Origin: Streptomyces sp. TP-A0356
Lineage (GTDB): Bacteria > Actinomycetota > Actinomycetes > Streptomycetales > Streptomycetaceae
NCBI RefSeq assembly: GCF_001417775.1
Contig: NZ_BBZJ01000021.1
Span: 248,001 to 312,000, forward strand
Direction of reading: 5' to 3'
Length of the DNA: 64,000 nucleotides
The notes under the pieces are model-generated. The model worked only from the letters and a program-made list of their open reading frames with translations. It had not been told where the DNA came from and searched no databases. Made by a program: the position numbers and the translations under genes. Shown here one piece after another: positions 20,893-28,950 of the stretch; positions within the stretch are counted from its first letter, which is position 1; the number at the start of each line of letters is the position of its first letter.

Positions 20893-20932
20893 AAGAAGGA
20901 CCTGTGCCCCCCTCCGAGCTCAGGTCCTTCTT
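20893..20932. terminator. Bidirectional terminator between convergent genes
   Basis: AAGAAGGACCTG (20893-20904) pairs perfectly with CAGGTCCTTCTT (20921-20932), a 12-bp stem. The arm composition supplies T-rich and A-rich flanks in both directions, and it lies midway between two gene ends. Confidence 0.85.
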
Positions 20933-20984
20933 CCTGTTGCGAGGCGCGCGGGGCGCCTGACGCAGTCTGTGTGCGGGGGAGGCC

Positions 20985-21989
20985 TTACGCGGCCTGGCCC
21001 CCCGACTTCCGGCGCCGCAACGCGAACACGACACCGCCGCCCGCGACGACGGCGACACCGCCGACGAGGGCGATGACCGGGAGGGCGGAGGAGGAACCGG
21101 TGGAGGCGAGGCTGCCGGTGGCCGGGATCTCGGCGGCGCCGCCCTGCGGCTTCTTGCCGCCGGCCGGCTTCTCACCCTTGCCGGGCTTGGCGTTGCCCGG
21201 GTGGTCGTTGGTGCTGCCGGGCCTGAGGACGGTGAACGTGTAGTAGTCGAACGCGCTGTGCACGCAGTTCTTCTCCTGGTCCACGTATCCGCCCAGGCCC
21301 ACGGTGTAGCCGTCGCCTGCGGGGGCCTTCGCGGTGATGTCGACCCGCAGCTTGATGTCGACCGTCTCCTTGGGGCCCAGCGGCGTCTCGCCGAAGTAGA
21401 CGCCGTTGCCCACCTCGTCCGCGAGGGACTCCCACGCCTTCGTCTTCGGGTTGAGGTACTCGAGCACGGCGTAGGTGCCCAGCCAGTCCTTCTCGTTGTC
21501 GCTCATCGAGTCGTTGTCGACGAGGGCGAGCCACTGCACCTGGCCGAGGGACTGGTCACTGTGGTTGGCCGCGGTCAGGGTGAAGCTGTGCCAGCCGCTG
21601 CCCGCCACGATCTTGCCGGGCAGACCGGAGACGGAGATGGTGAGCTGGGAGCCCGGGTCGACCTCGTTCGCGGTGCACGGCGTCGGCGCGGCGGTGGGCC
21701 TCGCAGTGGCGGTCGGCGTGGCCGAAGCGCTCGCCGAGCCGGACGGCTTGCCCGCGGGCGCCGAGGAGGCCGGTGCCGAGGAGGCCGACGCCGAGGACCC
21801 ACCATCGGCCGGCGTCGTCGAGGCGCCGGCCCCGGGGGCGGTGCCGGTCGGCGACGGGGAGCCCGCGGACTCGCTCGCACTGACGGAGGGCGAGGGGTCC
21901 GCCGCGAACGCTGCCGTGGCAGACACCAGCGCGAGCGGGGCTATGGCGGCCGTCGCCGCCGCGACGGCCAGGGCACGGCGAAGCTTCAT
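20985..21989 (-). CDS. Secreted surface protein with a LAxTG class E sortase signal
   Basis: A 334-residue exported protein. The signal peptide (MKLRRALAVAAATAAIAP to about residue 31) ends in AFAA. An Ala/Ser/Pro-rich stalk follows (about 32-105), then a compact domain (about 110-260, with two Cys that could pair) resembling a beta-sandwich. The end carries the sorting signal: LASTG, a hydrophobic helix (LPVIALVGGVAVVAGGGVVFAL) and RRRKSG. The LAxTG pentapeptide is the target of Streptomyces class E sortases. The ATG at 21989 has GAGG six bases upstream. Its role is unknown; it may be an adhesin-like or wall-structuring protein. Confidence 0.87.
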   Translation of the reverse strand: MKLRRALAVAAATAAIAPLALVSATAAFAADPSPSVSASESAGSPSPTGTAPGAGASTTPADGGSSASASSAPASSAPAGKPSGSASASATPTATARPTAAPTPCTANEVDPGSQLTISVSGLPGKIVAGSGWHSFTLTAANHSDQSLGQVQWLALVDNDSMSDNEKDWLGTYAVLEYLNPKTKAWESLADEVGNGVYFGETPLGPKETVDIKLRVDITAKAPAGDGYTVGLGGYVDQEKNCVHSAFDYYTFTVLRPGSTNDHPGNAKPGKGEKPAGGKKPQGGAAEIPATGSLASTGSSSALPVIALVGGVAVVAGGGVVFALRRRKSGGQAA

Positions 21990-22165
21990 GAAGACCTCGA
22001 GACATCCGGTGTGCCGCGACAATGCGGCACATGTTCAGGGGGAGGCCTCCGCGTGTGGGGCGCGGGAGTGGCCCTTGATCCGGTAGGTGTGACCTGTGGA
22101 ACCTGTGAACGGTTGTAAGACATTCACAGAACCCTTATGTGTCTTGAGTCACAGCCGTGTGCGCC

Positions 22166-22195
22166 TTGTGAACCGCCGTTCGCTCCCCGTAGAAC
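22166..22195 (+). promoter_or_regulatory. Promoter, probably leaderless, for the 22204 gene
   Basis: TTGTGA (22166-22171), an 18-bp spacer and TAGAAC (22190-22195) resemble a housekeeping promoter. The start would fall at about 22202-22204, on the GTG itself, and no ribosome-binding site is seen. Confidence 0.5.
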
Positions 22196-22203
22196 TGACC
22201 CTC

Positions 22204-23322
22204 GTGTCTGACCAGCACCCTGAGAAACCGGAACCCTCCCTTCCCGACGACGTATGGGAGCGGTTCGCCCGCGACACCGAGCGTGAGATCCGTGCCTCCG
22301 CGCCCAAGGAACCGTCCGCGCGGGCGCGGATGGTGACGCAGCGGCTGCGGCAACAGGACGCCCAGGGCATACGGCCCGACGGCTGGCGCGCCCCTCCGGC
22401 CGCGGGCGCCCGGCCCCTGCGCCGCCGCACATGGACGGTGCTCGGTCTGCTCCTCGCGCTCGCCGTCGCCGTCGTGGCCATGAAGCCGTCGCTGATACCC
22501 GGCGACCCCTTCGGCACCGGCTCCGGCCCGGCCCCGGCCACCGAACCGCCCGCCGAGACCGCACCCCCCACCGCGCCGCCGTCGGCGGCGGCCCCGGGCA
22601 CCCCCACGGTCGACCACCCCTTCGCCGGCTCCCCGGCCCTGCACTGGGCGGACGGCGAGTCCGGGATCGTGCTGCCCGGTGCCGAGACGGTCGGTTCACT
22701 GACCAAGGCCCAGGTCGCCACCGCCCTGCAGCAGACGAAGACCCTGCTGGTCGACGCGAACCTCAATCCGAAGACCCTGCTCGGCGCGCGCCCCATGGCG
22801 GCGCTCGGGGTGCTGGACCCCAAGCAGTCGGATGTCCTCGCCGACCTGAACCGGTCCCTGAGCACCCCCGGTGAGAAGTACGACCCGCTGATGCTCTTCA
22901 GCCGCTTCGACCCCCGCGAGGTGCGGCTCGTGGGAAAGGTCGTGAAGGTGCGCGGCCGTATCACCTTCGCCCGCGGCGAACAGGCCTCGGTCCGTGTCCA
23001 CGCCGACTACACCTTCGTCTACCCGGTGTCCCGGGGCGACTCGACCGAAGTGACCCGCACGGTCGTGCGGCGCGTCGTCGAGACCGAACTGGCCGACCCC
23101 GCGAAGTACACGGTCACCCCGGGCAGGCTCCAGCTCGTCCGCTACGAGGAGTCCGCGGGCAACTCGGCCTGTGGCGTCCACGACGGCTTCCTGCATCCGC
23201 AGTTCCCCTCGGCGACCCCCACGGGCGCCGCTCCGTCGGGCCCGACGACCGACCCGTACGACCGCAGCGGGGACCTCCGCCGGGGCGACAGCGGGCTGTG
23301 CGGGACGGCCTCGCGCACCTGA
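22204..23322 (+). CDS. Uncharacterised single-pass membrane protein
   Basis: A 372-residue protein I do not recognise. The cytoplasmic N-terminal 70 residues are charged (DDVWERFARDTEREIRASAP). One membrane helix follows (TWTVLGLLLALAVAVVAM, about 78-95), then a Pro/Ala/Thr-rich stalk and an external domain from about 140 to 345 with motifs HWADGESGIVLPG and RPMAALGVLDPKQ. The domain looks like a conserved Streptomyces fold of unknown function. It has two Cys near its end that may pair. GTG 22204 is chosen from the promoter spacing. It diverges from the sortase-anchored protein gene. Confidence 0.8.
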   Translation: MSDQHPEKPEPSLPDDVWERFARDTEREIRASAPKEPSARARMVTQRLRQQDAQGIRPDGWRAPPAAGARPLRRRTWTVLGLLLALAVAVVAMKPSLIPGDPFGTGSGPAPATEPPAETAPPTAPPSAAAPGTPTVDHPFAGSPALHWADGESGIVLPGAETVGSLTKAQVATALQQTKTLLVDANLNPKTLLGARPMAALGVLDPKQSDVLADLNRSLSTPGEKYDPLMLFSRFDPREVRLVGKVVKVRGRITFARGEQASVRVHADYTFVYPVSRGDSTEVTRTVVRRVVETELADPAKYTVTPGRLQLVRYEESAGNSACGVHDGFLHPQFPSATPTGAAPSGPTTDPYDRSGDLRRGDSGLCGTASRT

Positions 23323-23343
23323 GGAAGGCCCCGAAGGGCAAGC

Positions 23344-23404
23344 GAAGGGCCCCGCGGGGGTCCCGCTCGGCATTGCCGAGGCGGGAGGTTCCGCGGGGCC
23401 CTTC
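23344..23404 (+). terminator. Strong nested hairpin terminator
   Basis: GAAGGGCCCCGCGG (23344-23357) pairs perfectly with CCGCGGGGCCCTTC (23391-23404). An inner CCCGC..GCGGG hairpin fills the loop. It lies 22 nt after the stop at 23322. Confidence 0.8.
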
Positions 23405-23968
23405 TCCGTCAGCACCGACGTCAGGGCAGCGCCGGTGCCGGGGAGCGGCGCCGGGGGGTTGCGCCGCTTGCCTGGGTGACCGCCGATGGTGCCTCCGGCG
23501 CGCTCGGGGAGCGCGTGGTCGACCCATGGCAGTCGGGTGTGCGGGAGCGATGTGGTTGTCCGCCGGAGGCTTGGTGCGTCCGGTCGCGTGTACTGCTGCT
23601 GTCGACGGGACTGTCCTCGCATCGTGGTGGACGGGTCACGGCCTCCGCAACCGTTTCGCCCCCCCCCGGAACAGATTCCGTCGGCCGGCCCCGGGCGTCC
23701 CCGGAGCCGACCGCTATCTGGGTGACCGGGCTGCTGTCCCCTGCCGTCCGGTCACAACCCTGGAGCGAGGTCCCACGACGCACAGCATGTTCCGTACGCC
23801 TCCATCGCCCCAGCGGAGCCACGCGTGGTTCTTTCGGGCCCGCCCCTGGCTGGCACGGACACCGGGACCAACGAAGCCCGCGCGGGACCGGTCACGCGCC
23901 GTACGGGTGAGAGGCATGCGAACGTGGGTGCGCCGGACGCACGTCGTACGCCGGTCCGTGTCCGGTCG
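23405..23968. other. Interval without a supportable gene
   Basis: About 560 bp between a terminator and the convergent chorismate mutase gene. Open frames exist on both strands, but they lack ribosome-binding sites, have Arg/Pro/Ser-heavy translations and show no recognisable domain. A run of nine C lies at about 23660. I see no RNA gene. Confidence 0.5.
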
Positions 23969-24331
23969 TCAGATGCGGCCCCGGCACAGTTCGAGCAGGG
24001 TCATGGCGAGGGCGGTGCCGGGCTTGCCGAGCGCCTCCCTGTAGTGGCCGAGGACCTCCATCTCGCGGGAGAGGTTCACACGGCGGCCGCCGGAGGCGAT
24101 GCGGGCCTCCTGGATGACGGCCGAGACCGCCATGCGCTCCTGGACGAGGCCGATGATGCGGTCGTCGAGCGCGTCGATGCGTTCGCGGGCGCCGGAGACC
24201 ACGCCGGCGGCCTCGGGAGTACGGGCGCCGGTCCTGTCCTTGGCCGCTGTGTCCTTGGCGGCTGTGTCGGTGGCCGTCCGCTCGGTGGCGGTCCGCTCGG
24301 TGGCGGTCTGCTCGGTGGTCGTGGTGGTCAT
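23969..24331 (-). CDS. Chorismate mutase, AroQ type
   Basis: Rearranges chorismate to prephenate, the branch point towards phenylalanine and tyrosine. The protein is 120 residues. An N-terminal tail of about 40 residues consists of Thr/Ala/Glu repeats (TATERTA-like units from a 15-bp tandem repeat in the DNA). The AroQ helical domain starts at about residue 47 with ARERIDALDDRIIGLVQERM and contains the usual Arg, Lys/Arg and Glu positions, for example RRVNLSREMEVLGHYRE. GAGGAG lies about 8 nt before the ATG. The 190-nt transcribed leader upstream holds a Phe/Tyr-rich short peptide and a strong hairpin, suggesting attenuation. Confidence 0.92.
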   Translation of the reverse strand: MTTTTTEQTATERTATERTATDTAAKDTAAKDRTGARTPEAAGVVSGARERIDALDDRIIGLVQERMAVSAVIQEARIASGGRRVNLSREMEVLGHYREALGKPGTALAMTLLELCRGRI

Positions 24332-24394
24332 GCCGGGGGCTCCTCGGTCGGTGTCGCGACGAGGTGCCCCGGATCGGCACGGTCCGCAAACGTC

Positions 24395-24427
24395 AGGCGC
24401 CCCGGACCGTATCGGCCCGGGGCGCCT
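24395..24427 (-). terminator. Attenuator-type hairpin in the chorismate mutase leader
   Basis: AGGCGCCCCGG (24395-24405) pairs perfectly with CCGGGGCGCCT (24417-24427), with CCG/CGG pairs closing the inner loop. On the minus strand it lies between the leader peptide stop and the chorismate mutase ATG and is followed by GACGTTTGC. A near-copy of one arm (TCCGGGGCACCT on the minus strand, about 24362-24373) lies downstream and could compete for pairing. Confidence 0.65.
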
Positions 24428-24448
24428 GGGAAGTCGCTTGTCAGTGGC

Positions 24449-24520
24449 TCAAGCAGCACGACCATGGCATCCGGCGGGCCGGTTGCCATAGGTAAACACG
24501 AAGTTCGGCTGCGTGAGCAT
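24449..24520 (-). CDS. Putative 23-residue leader peptide with Phe-Val-Phe-Thr-Tyr
   Basis: An ATG-initiated open frame of 23 codons ending in TGA at 24449. Residues 6-12 read NFVFTYG, so three aromatic codons (TTC, TTT, TAT) fall within five positions. TTT and TAT are rare in this genome, as expected for codons that sense charged tRNA. The ATG lies 6 nt after a -10 element, so the transcript would be leaderless, the arrangement known for Streptomyces trp leader peptides. It precedes a terminator-like hairpin and the gene for chorismate mutase, whose end products are Phe and Tyr. The role is inferred; the coincidence of features is strong. Confidence 0.65.
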   Translation of the reverse strand: MLTQPNFVFTYGNRPAGCHGRAA

Positions 24521-24526
24521 GGTCCC

Positions 24527-24555
24527 AGTATGCCGTGGCACCGGGCGCCGTCCAA
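24527..24555 (-). promoter_or_regulatory. Promoter of the chorismate mutase leader transcript
   Basis: On the minus strand TTGGAC (24555-24550), a 17-bp spacer and CATACT (24532-24527). The predicted start is at about 24520-24521, on the leader peptide ATG. Confidence 0.65.
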
Positions 24556-24646
24556 GCGGGACCGGATGGTGAGACGGGCGCCCGGGGGCCGACCCCGGGA
24601 GGTCCGGCCCCCGGCGGCGACGGGAGGGCACTTTCGCCCACCCCGT

Positions 24647-24652
24647 TAGAAT
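24647..24652 (+). promoter_or_regulatory. -10 element of guaA
   Basis: TAGAAT, 41 nt before the guaA GTG. No good -35 is evident. The start would be at about 24659, giving a leader of about 34 nt. Confidence 0.45.
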
Positions 24653-24692
24653 CGGTACCACAGCCCCCTGTCAAGCCGCCGGAAGGCAACCC

Positions 24693-26282
24693 GTGTCATC
24701 AGCGACCCCCGCTGCCGCCGCCCCCGACACCGTCCTGGTCGTCGACTTCGGCGCGCAGTACGCCCAGCTCATCGCCCGTCGCGTCCGCGAGGCCCGGGTC
24801 TACAGCGAGATCGTGCCGAGCACCATGCCGGTCGAGGAGATGCTCGCCAAGAACCCGGCGGCCATCATCCTCTCCGGCGGCCCCTCGTCGGTCTACGAGG
24901 AGGGCGCCCCGACCGTCGACCGCTCCCTGTTCGAGGCCGGCGTCCCCGTCTTCGGCATGTGCTACGGCTTCCAGCTGATGGCCGAGGCCCTCGGCGGCAG
25001 GGTGGACAACACCGGGGCCCGTGAGTACGGCCGTACGGCGCTGACCGTCTGCAGGCCGTCCTCCACCCTCTTCGAGGGCACCCCCGCCGAGCAGTCCGTC
25101 TGGATGTCCCACGGCGACGCCTGCTCAGCCGCCCCCGAGGGCTTCGCCGTCACGGCGTCCACGGACGTCGTGCCGGTCGCCGCCTTCGAGAACGACGAGC
25201 GCAAGCTCTACGGCGTCCAGTACCACCCGGAGGTCATGCACTCCACGCACGGCCAGCAGGTCCTCGAGCACTTCCTGTACCGCGGCGCGGGCCTGAGTCC
25301 CACCTGGACCACCGGCAACGTGATCGAGGAGCAGGTCGAGGCGATCCGCGAGCAGGTCGGCACCAGGCGCGCCATCTGCGGGCTCTCCGGCGGCGTGGAC
25401 TCCGCCGTCGCCGCCGCCCTCGTCCAGAAGGCCATCGGCTCCCAGCTGACCTGCGTGTACGTCGACCACGGCCTGATGCGCAAGGGCGAGACCGAGCAGG
25501 TCGAGAAGGACTTCGTCGCGGCCACCGGCGTCCAGCTGAAGGTCGTCGACGCGGAGGAGCGGTTCCTCACCGCGCTCAAGGGTGTCTCCGACCCCGAGGA
25601 GAAGCGGAAGATCATCGGCCGCGAGTTCATCCGGGTCTTCGAGCAGGCCCAGGCCGAGATCATCGCCGAGGCCGGCGAGAGCGGCGAGCCGGTCGAGTTC
25701 CTCGTCCAGGGCACCCTCTATCCGGACGTCGTCGAGTCCGGCGGCGGCACCGGCACGGCCAACATCAAGTCCCACCACAACGTGGGCGGCCTGCCCGAAG
25801 ACCTCGAATTCCAGCTGATCGAACCGCTCCGCAAGCTCTTCAAGGACGAGGTGCGGATGGTCGGCCAGGAGCTCGGCCTCCCCGAGGAGATCGTCCAGCG
25901 CCAGCCCTTCCCGGGCCCCGGCCTCGGTATCCGTATCGTCGGCGAGGTCACCAAGGAGCGGCTCGACCTGCTCCGCGACGCCGACGCCATCGCCCGCGAG
26001 GAGCTGACCGCGGCCGGCCTCGACCGCGAGATCTGGCAGTGCCCGGTGGTCCTGCTCGCCGACGTCCGCAGCGTCGGTGTCCAGGGCGACGGCCGGACGT
26101 ACGGCCACCCGATCGTCCTGCGCCCGGTCTCGTCCGAGGACGCCATGACCGCCGACTGGTCCCGGCTCCCGTACGACGTGCTCGCGAAGATCTCGACCCG
26201 GATCACCAACGAGGTCCGCGACGTCAACCGCGTCGTCCTCGACGTGACCTCGAAGCCGCCGGGCACGATCGAGTGGGAGTGA
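24693..26282 (+). CDS. guaA: GMP synthase (glutamine-hydrolysing)
   Basis: Aminates XMP to GMP using glutamine and ATP, completing the pathway begun by GuaB. The 529-residue protein has a class I glutamine amidotransferase domain (about 15-205) with nucleophile Cys90 in FGMCYGFQ and a YHPEVMHS His-Glu pair. An ATP-pyrophosphatase domain follows with the P-loop SGGVDSAVAA, then the C-terminal dimerisation domain ending KPPGTIEWE. The length is that of the family. The GTG start has GGAAGG about 7 nt upstream. It is divergent from the chorismate mutase leader. Confidence 0.97.
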   Translation: MSSATPAAAAPDTVLVVDFGAQYAQLIARRVREARVYSEIVPSTMPVEEMLAKNPAAIILSGGPSSVYEEGAPTVDRSLFEAGVPVFGMCYGFQLMAEALGGRVDNTGAREYGRTALTVCRPSSTLFEGTPAEQSVWMSHGDACSAAPEGFAVTASTDVVPVAAFENDERKLYGVQYHPEVMHSTHGQQVLEHFLYRGAGLSPTWTTGNVIEEQVEAIREQVGTRRAICGLSGGVDSAVAAALVQKAIGSQLTCVYVDHGLMRKGETEQVEKDFVAATGVQLKVVDAEERFLTALKGVSDPEEKRKIIGREFIRVFEQAQAEIIAEAGESGEPVEFLVQGTLYPDVVESGGGTGTANIKSHHNVGGLPEDLEFQLIEPLRKLFKDEVRMVGQELGLPEEIVQRQPFPGPGLGIRIVGEVTKERLDLLRDADAIAREELTAAGLDREIWQCPVVLLADVRSVGVQGDGRTYGHPIVLRPVSSEDAMTADWSRLPYDVLAKISTRITNEVRDVNRVVLDVTSKPPGTIEWE

Positions 26283-26300
26283 CCCCGGCGACGTCCCGGG

Positions 26301-26786
26301 TCACCTCCGCCTGAGAGCGCGCACCGGCTCTCCGGGCTTCCAGATCTCGACGACCAGACAGGTGTCGTCCTCGACGAAGGTCCGCACGACCTCCGTCAGC
26401 TCGGTGCGGAAGAGGTGGAACGGCTGCGGCGGTTCCACCTCTCTCACATACGCGCCCTTCGTCCGGCCGTCCTCGACCTCGACCGCCCGGCCGCAGATCC
26501 GCACGTCACCGCCGCCCATCCCGGTTCCCGGCCCGGGGTTCGCCTGCAGCGCGAAGCGCGGGTCGCGCCGCAGGTCCAGCGCCTTCAGCGAGCCCGGCAT
26601 CATGCCGAGCCACAACTCGCCGCGCAGGAAGCGGACCTCGATACCGGTGGTGCGCGGCGAGCCGTCCCTGCGGAGGGTCGCCAGGACGTGATGGGTGAAG
26701 GCACCGAAGCGCGCCCCGGCGGTCGCGGCGAGTTCGGGTTCGGCGGCGGCGAAAGCAGACCAGCTCACAGGGCTCCTCAAACTCAT
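26301..26786 (-). CDS. Pyridoxamine 5'-phosphate oxidase-like flavin-binding protein
   Basis: A 161-residue split-barrel protein of the PNPOx-like superfamily, whose members bind FMN, F420 or heme. The opening FGAFTHHVLATLRRDGSPRTTG strand pair and LWLGMMPGSLKALDLRRDPR segment are typical. The C-terminal part (FHLFRTELTEVVRTFVEDD) belongs to the same fold. The start is uncertain: ATG 26786 is used, with ATG 26807 as an alternative. It is convergent with guaA, 18 bp apart. The substrate cannot be inferred. Confidence 0.82.
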   Translation of the reverse strand: MSLRSPVSWSAFAAAEPELAATAGARFGAFTHHVLATLRRDGSPRTTGIEVRFLRGELWLGMMPGSLKALDLRRDPRFALQANPGPGTGMGGGDVRICGRAVEVEDGRTKGAYVREVEPPQPFHLFRTELTEVVRTFVEDDTCLVVEIWKPGEPVRALRRR

Positions 26787-26969
26787 GCGGCCGAGTCTCG
26801 CGCCCATTCCCGACATCTTCTGTCCGGTATCCCGGGCAGTATCAGGGCCGGGGCGGGGGCGCGTGGAGGCACGTAACGGTTGCGCACTCTCTTCACCGAA
26901 CGCCCCTGTTCTCGTGTGGAAACCGACGGTAACTTCCGCTCCGTAAAGGAACCCAGTGCTGGAGGACAC

Positions 26970-27764
26970 ATGCACGGGCCGACCCCACCGCTGCCCCTGC
27001 CCACCGATCAGCTGCAGTTCGCCATGCCGCCGATGCACGAATCCCCGGCCGACGAGCGGCAGCACCGCAAGGAGCGGCTGGCCGGAGCGCTGCGCATCTT
27101 CGGACGGCTCGGCTTCGAGGACGGGGTCTCCGGGCACATCACCGCGCGCGACCCGGAGTTCACCGACTGCTTCTGGGTCAACCCGTTCGGAATGCCGTTC
27201 CGGCACGTCACCGTGAGTGATCTGGTGCTGGCCAACCAGGACGGGCAGGTGATCGAGGGCCGCTACCACGTGAACCAGGCGGCGTTCACCGTGCACGCCC
27301 AGGTCCACGCCGCCCGCCCGGACGTCGTCGCCGTCGCCCACTGCCATTCGGTGCACGGCCGGGCCCTCGCGGCGCTCGGCGACCTGCTGGATCCCATCAC
27401 GCAGGAGTCCTGCGCCTTCTACGAGGACCACGCCGTCTACGACGCCTACACCGGCGTGGCCGTGGACGCCGAGGAGGGCCGCCGGATCGCCGCCGCGCTC
27501 GACACGCGCAAGGCGCTCGTCCTGCGCAACCACGGGCTGCTGACCGTCGGCGACTCGGTGGACGCGGCCGCCTGGTGGTTCCTGTCGATGGAACGCTCCT
27601 GCCAGGTGCAACTCACCGCGAAGGCGGCGGGTCGGCCCGTCCTGATCGACCACAAGCAGGCGGCGGCGACACGGGAACAACTGGGCGGGGACCTGGTGGC
27701 CTGGATCAACTACCAGCCGCTGTGGCAGGACATCAGCCGCAGCGAGCCCGATCTGCTGCGCTGA
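26970..27764 (+). CDS. Class II aldolase/adducin family protein
   Basis: A 264-residue member of the zinc-dependent class II aldolase family (fuculose-phosphate aldolase, ribulose-phosphate epimerase, methylthioribulose dehydratase types). Zinc ligands are visible as His124 and His126 in AHCHSVHG and His188 in RNHGLLTVG; SGHITARDPE near residue 50 is the substrate loop. The ATG at 26970 follows TGGAGGAC. It stands alone, so no pathway is evident. Fungal and bacterial relatives with this N-terminal extension are usually annotated only by family. Confidence 0.85.
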   Translation: MHGPTPPLPLPTDQLQFAMPPMHESPADERQHRKERLAGALRIFGRLGFEDGVSGHITARDPEFTDCFWVNPFGMPFRHVTVSDLVLANQDGQVIEGRYHVNQAAFTVHAQVHAARPDVVAVAHCHSVHGRALAALGDLLDPITQESCAFYEDHAVYDAYTGVAVDAEEGRRIAAALDTRKALVLRNHGLLTVGDSVDAAAWWFLSMERSCQVQLTAKAAGRPVLIDHKQAAATREQLGGDLVAWINYQPLWQDISRSEPDLLR

Positions 27765-27833
27765 CGGCTCCGCGGGGCCGACGGATCTGCCCGGCGGAGC
27801 CACCCGCCGAGTCCAGGGCTTCGCCGGACGTCG

Positions 27834-28712
27834 TCAGAAGCCGCGCAGAACGGCCGCCTTCGTGGTCGCGAACTCCTCGTCCGTGAGGACGCCCGCGCGG
27901 TGCAGTTCACCCAACTCCCGCAAACGGCGCAGCAGTATGTCGTGGTGGTCGGCCGACGGCGCAACGGCGTCCGGCCGCGGACGCTCCGCACCGTCCGGGG
28001 CACGGGCCGACGGGTGCGGCAGCCGGGCGGTGACCGCGGTGGCCACGAGGGCCGTGAGCAGGTCACGGCGGCTGCTGCCCCACAGGTCGAGGGCGTACGG
28101 ATCCTTCTCGGGCGGCAGCTTCGAGAACACCGTCTCCTGTGTGACGAAGCGCACGAACCCGTCCTCGTGACCGGAGTTGGGCAGCCACTCGACCTGGACC
28201 AGGTCCCCTGTGCTGATGATCCGCGGGCCGGTCGCGCGCTTGACCCGATCGGAGCTCTCGCTCCAGTCGATGCGCACCCGGGCGCCGTCGAAGGAGACGG
28301 TTCCGTCGCTGGAACGCACCGAGACGGGAACCGGCGGGCCCGGCAGGAGGTAGGTCCTGGCCGGTTCCTTGGGAATCTGCTCCAGCAGCAGGGAGTGGCG
28401 GATCTCCTCGGCGACGTACTCGGCGGCGCCGGAGCGGTCGACGGCCACGGTCAGCCGGTACGGATCCGCCCCGTCCGGCAGGCGCCCACCGGTCGCCTGG
28501 AGCAGCGGATCGGCGCCCTCGCGCAGCCGGAGCCGGAGTCGGCCGCGCTTGCGCTCGGGCTCGAAGACGACCCCGGCGATCGCCTCCAGAGGCACGGCGA
28601 TCTCCCCGTACGTCTGCCGGAACAGCGGCACCGAGCGATGGAGCCCCGGCGTGATCCGGACCGTACTGCCGTCGAAGGCCCAGGTCCCGTCGCGCTGGAT
28701 GATCTCGGCCAT
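27834..28712 (-). CDS. DUF4429 protein with a C-terminal SHOCT motif
   Basis: A 292-residue protein with two copies of a PH-like DUF4429 repeat (about 5-110 and 130-225). The first opens TWAFDGSTVRITPG and the second GTVSFDGARVRIDW. The last 33 residues (LRRLRELGELHRAGVLTDEEF onward) form a SHOCT motif, a short helix pair often at the end of bacterial oligomeric or membrane-associated proteins. There is no signal peptide. Function unknown. It diverges from a membrane protein gene over about 240 bp. Confidence 0.83.
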   Translation of the reverse strand: MAEIIQRDGTWAFDGSTVRITPGLHRSVPLFRQTYGEIAVPLEAIAGVVFEPERKRGRLRLRLREGADPLLQATGGRLPDGADPYRLTVAVDRSGAAEYVAEEIRHSLLLEQIPKEPARTYLLPGPPVPVSVRSSDGTVSFDGARVRIDWSESSDRVKRATGPRIISTGDLVQVEWLPNSGHEDGFVRFVTQETVFSKLPPEKDPYALDLWGSSRRDLLTALVATAVTARLPHPSARAPDGAERPRPDAVAPSADHHDILLRRLRELGELHRAGVLTDEEFATTKAAVLRGF

Positions 28713-28950
28713 ACGGAAATTCTCGCAGCCGGGTCAACAGGGGCTAAACAGAGGCTTTTCGACGCTGGTCAACCGAGGATTCGTTCTTTCACCCGTCCTG
28801 ACCGGACCTGGCGGACGCGTGTGGGGTTTCGTACGGCACAATTCGCTGTCGTCGCACGGCTGTTGTGCGGCGTGGCCGTCCGCCGGTCGTACGAACGACG
28901 TGCCCGGCCGGGCGGAGGCGTCCGGTCGTGCGGTGGCCGGGCGCGATGTG

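Noticed and set aside
23298..24044. Plus-strand frame after the membrane protein gene
   Set aside because: It begins inside the previous gene, crosses its terminator, reads Arg/Ser/Pro-rich sequence and lacks a ribosome site.
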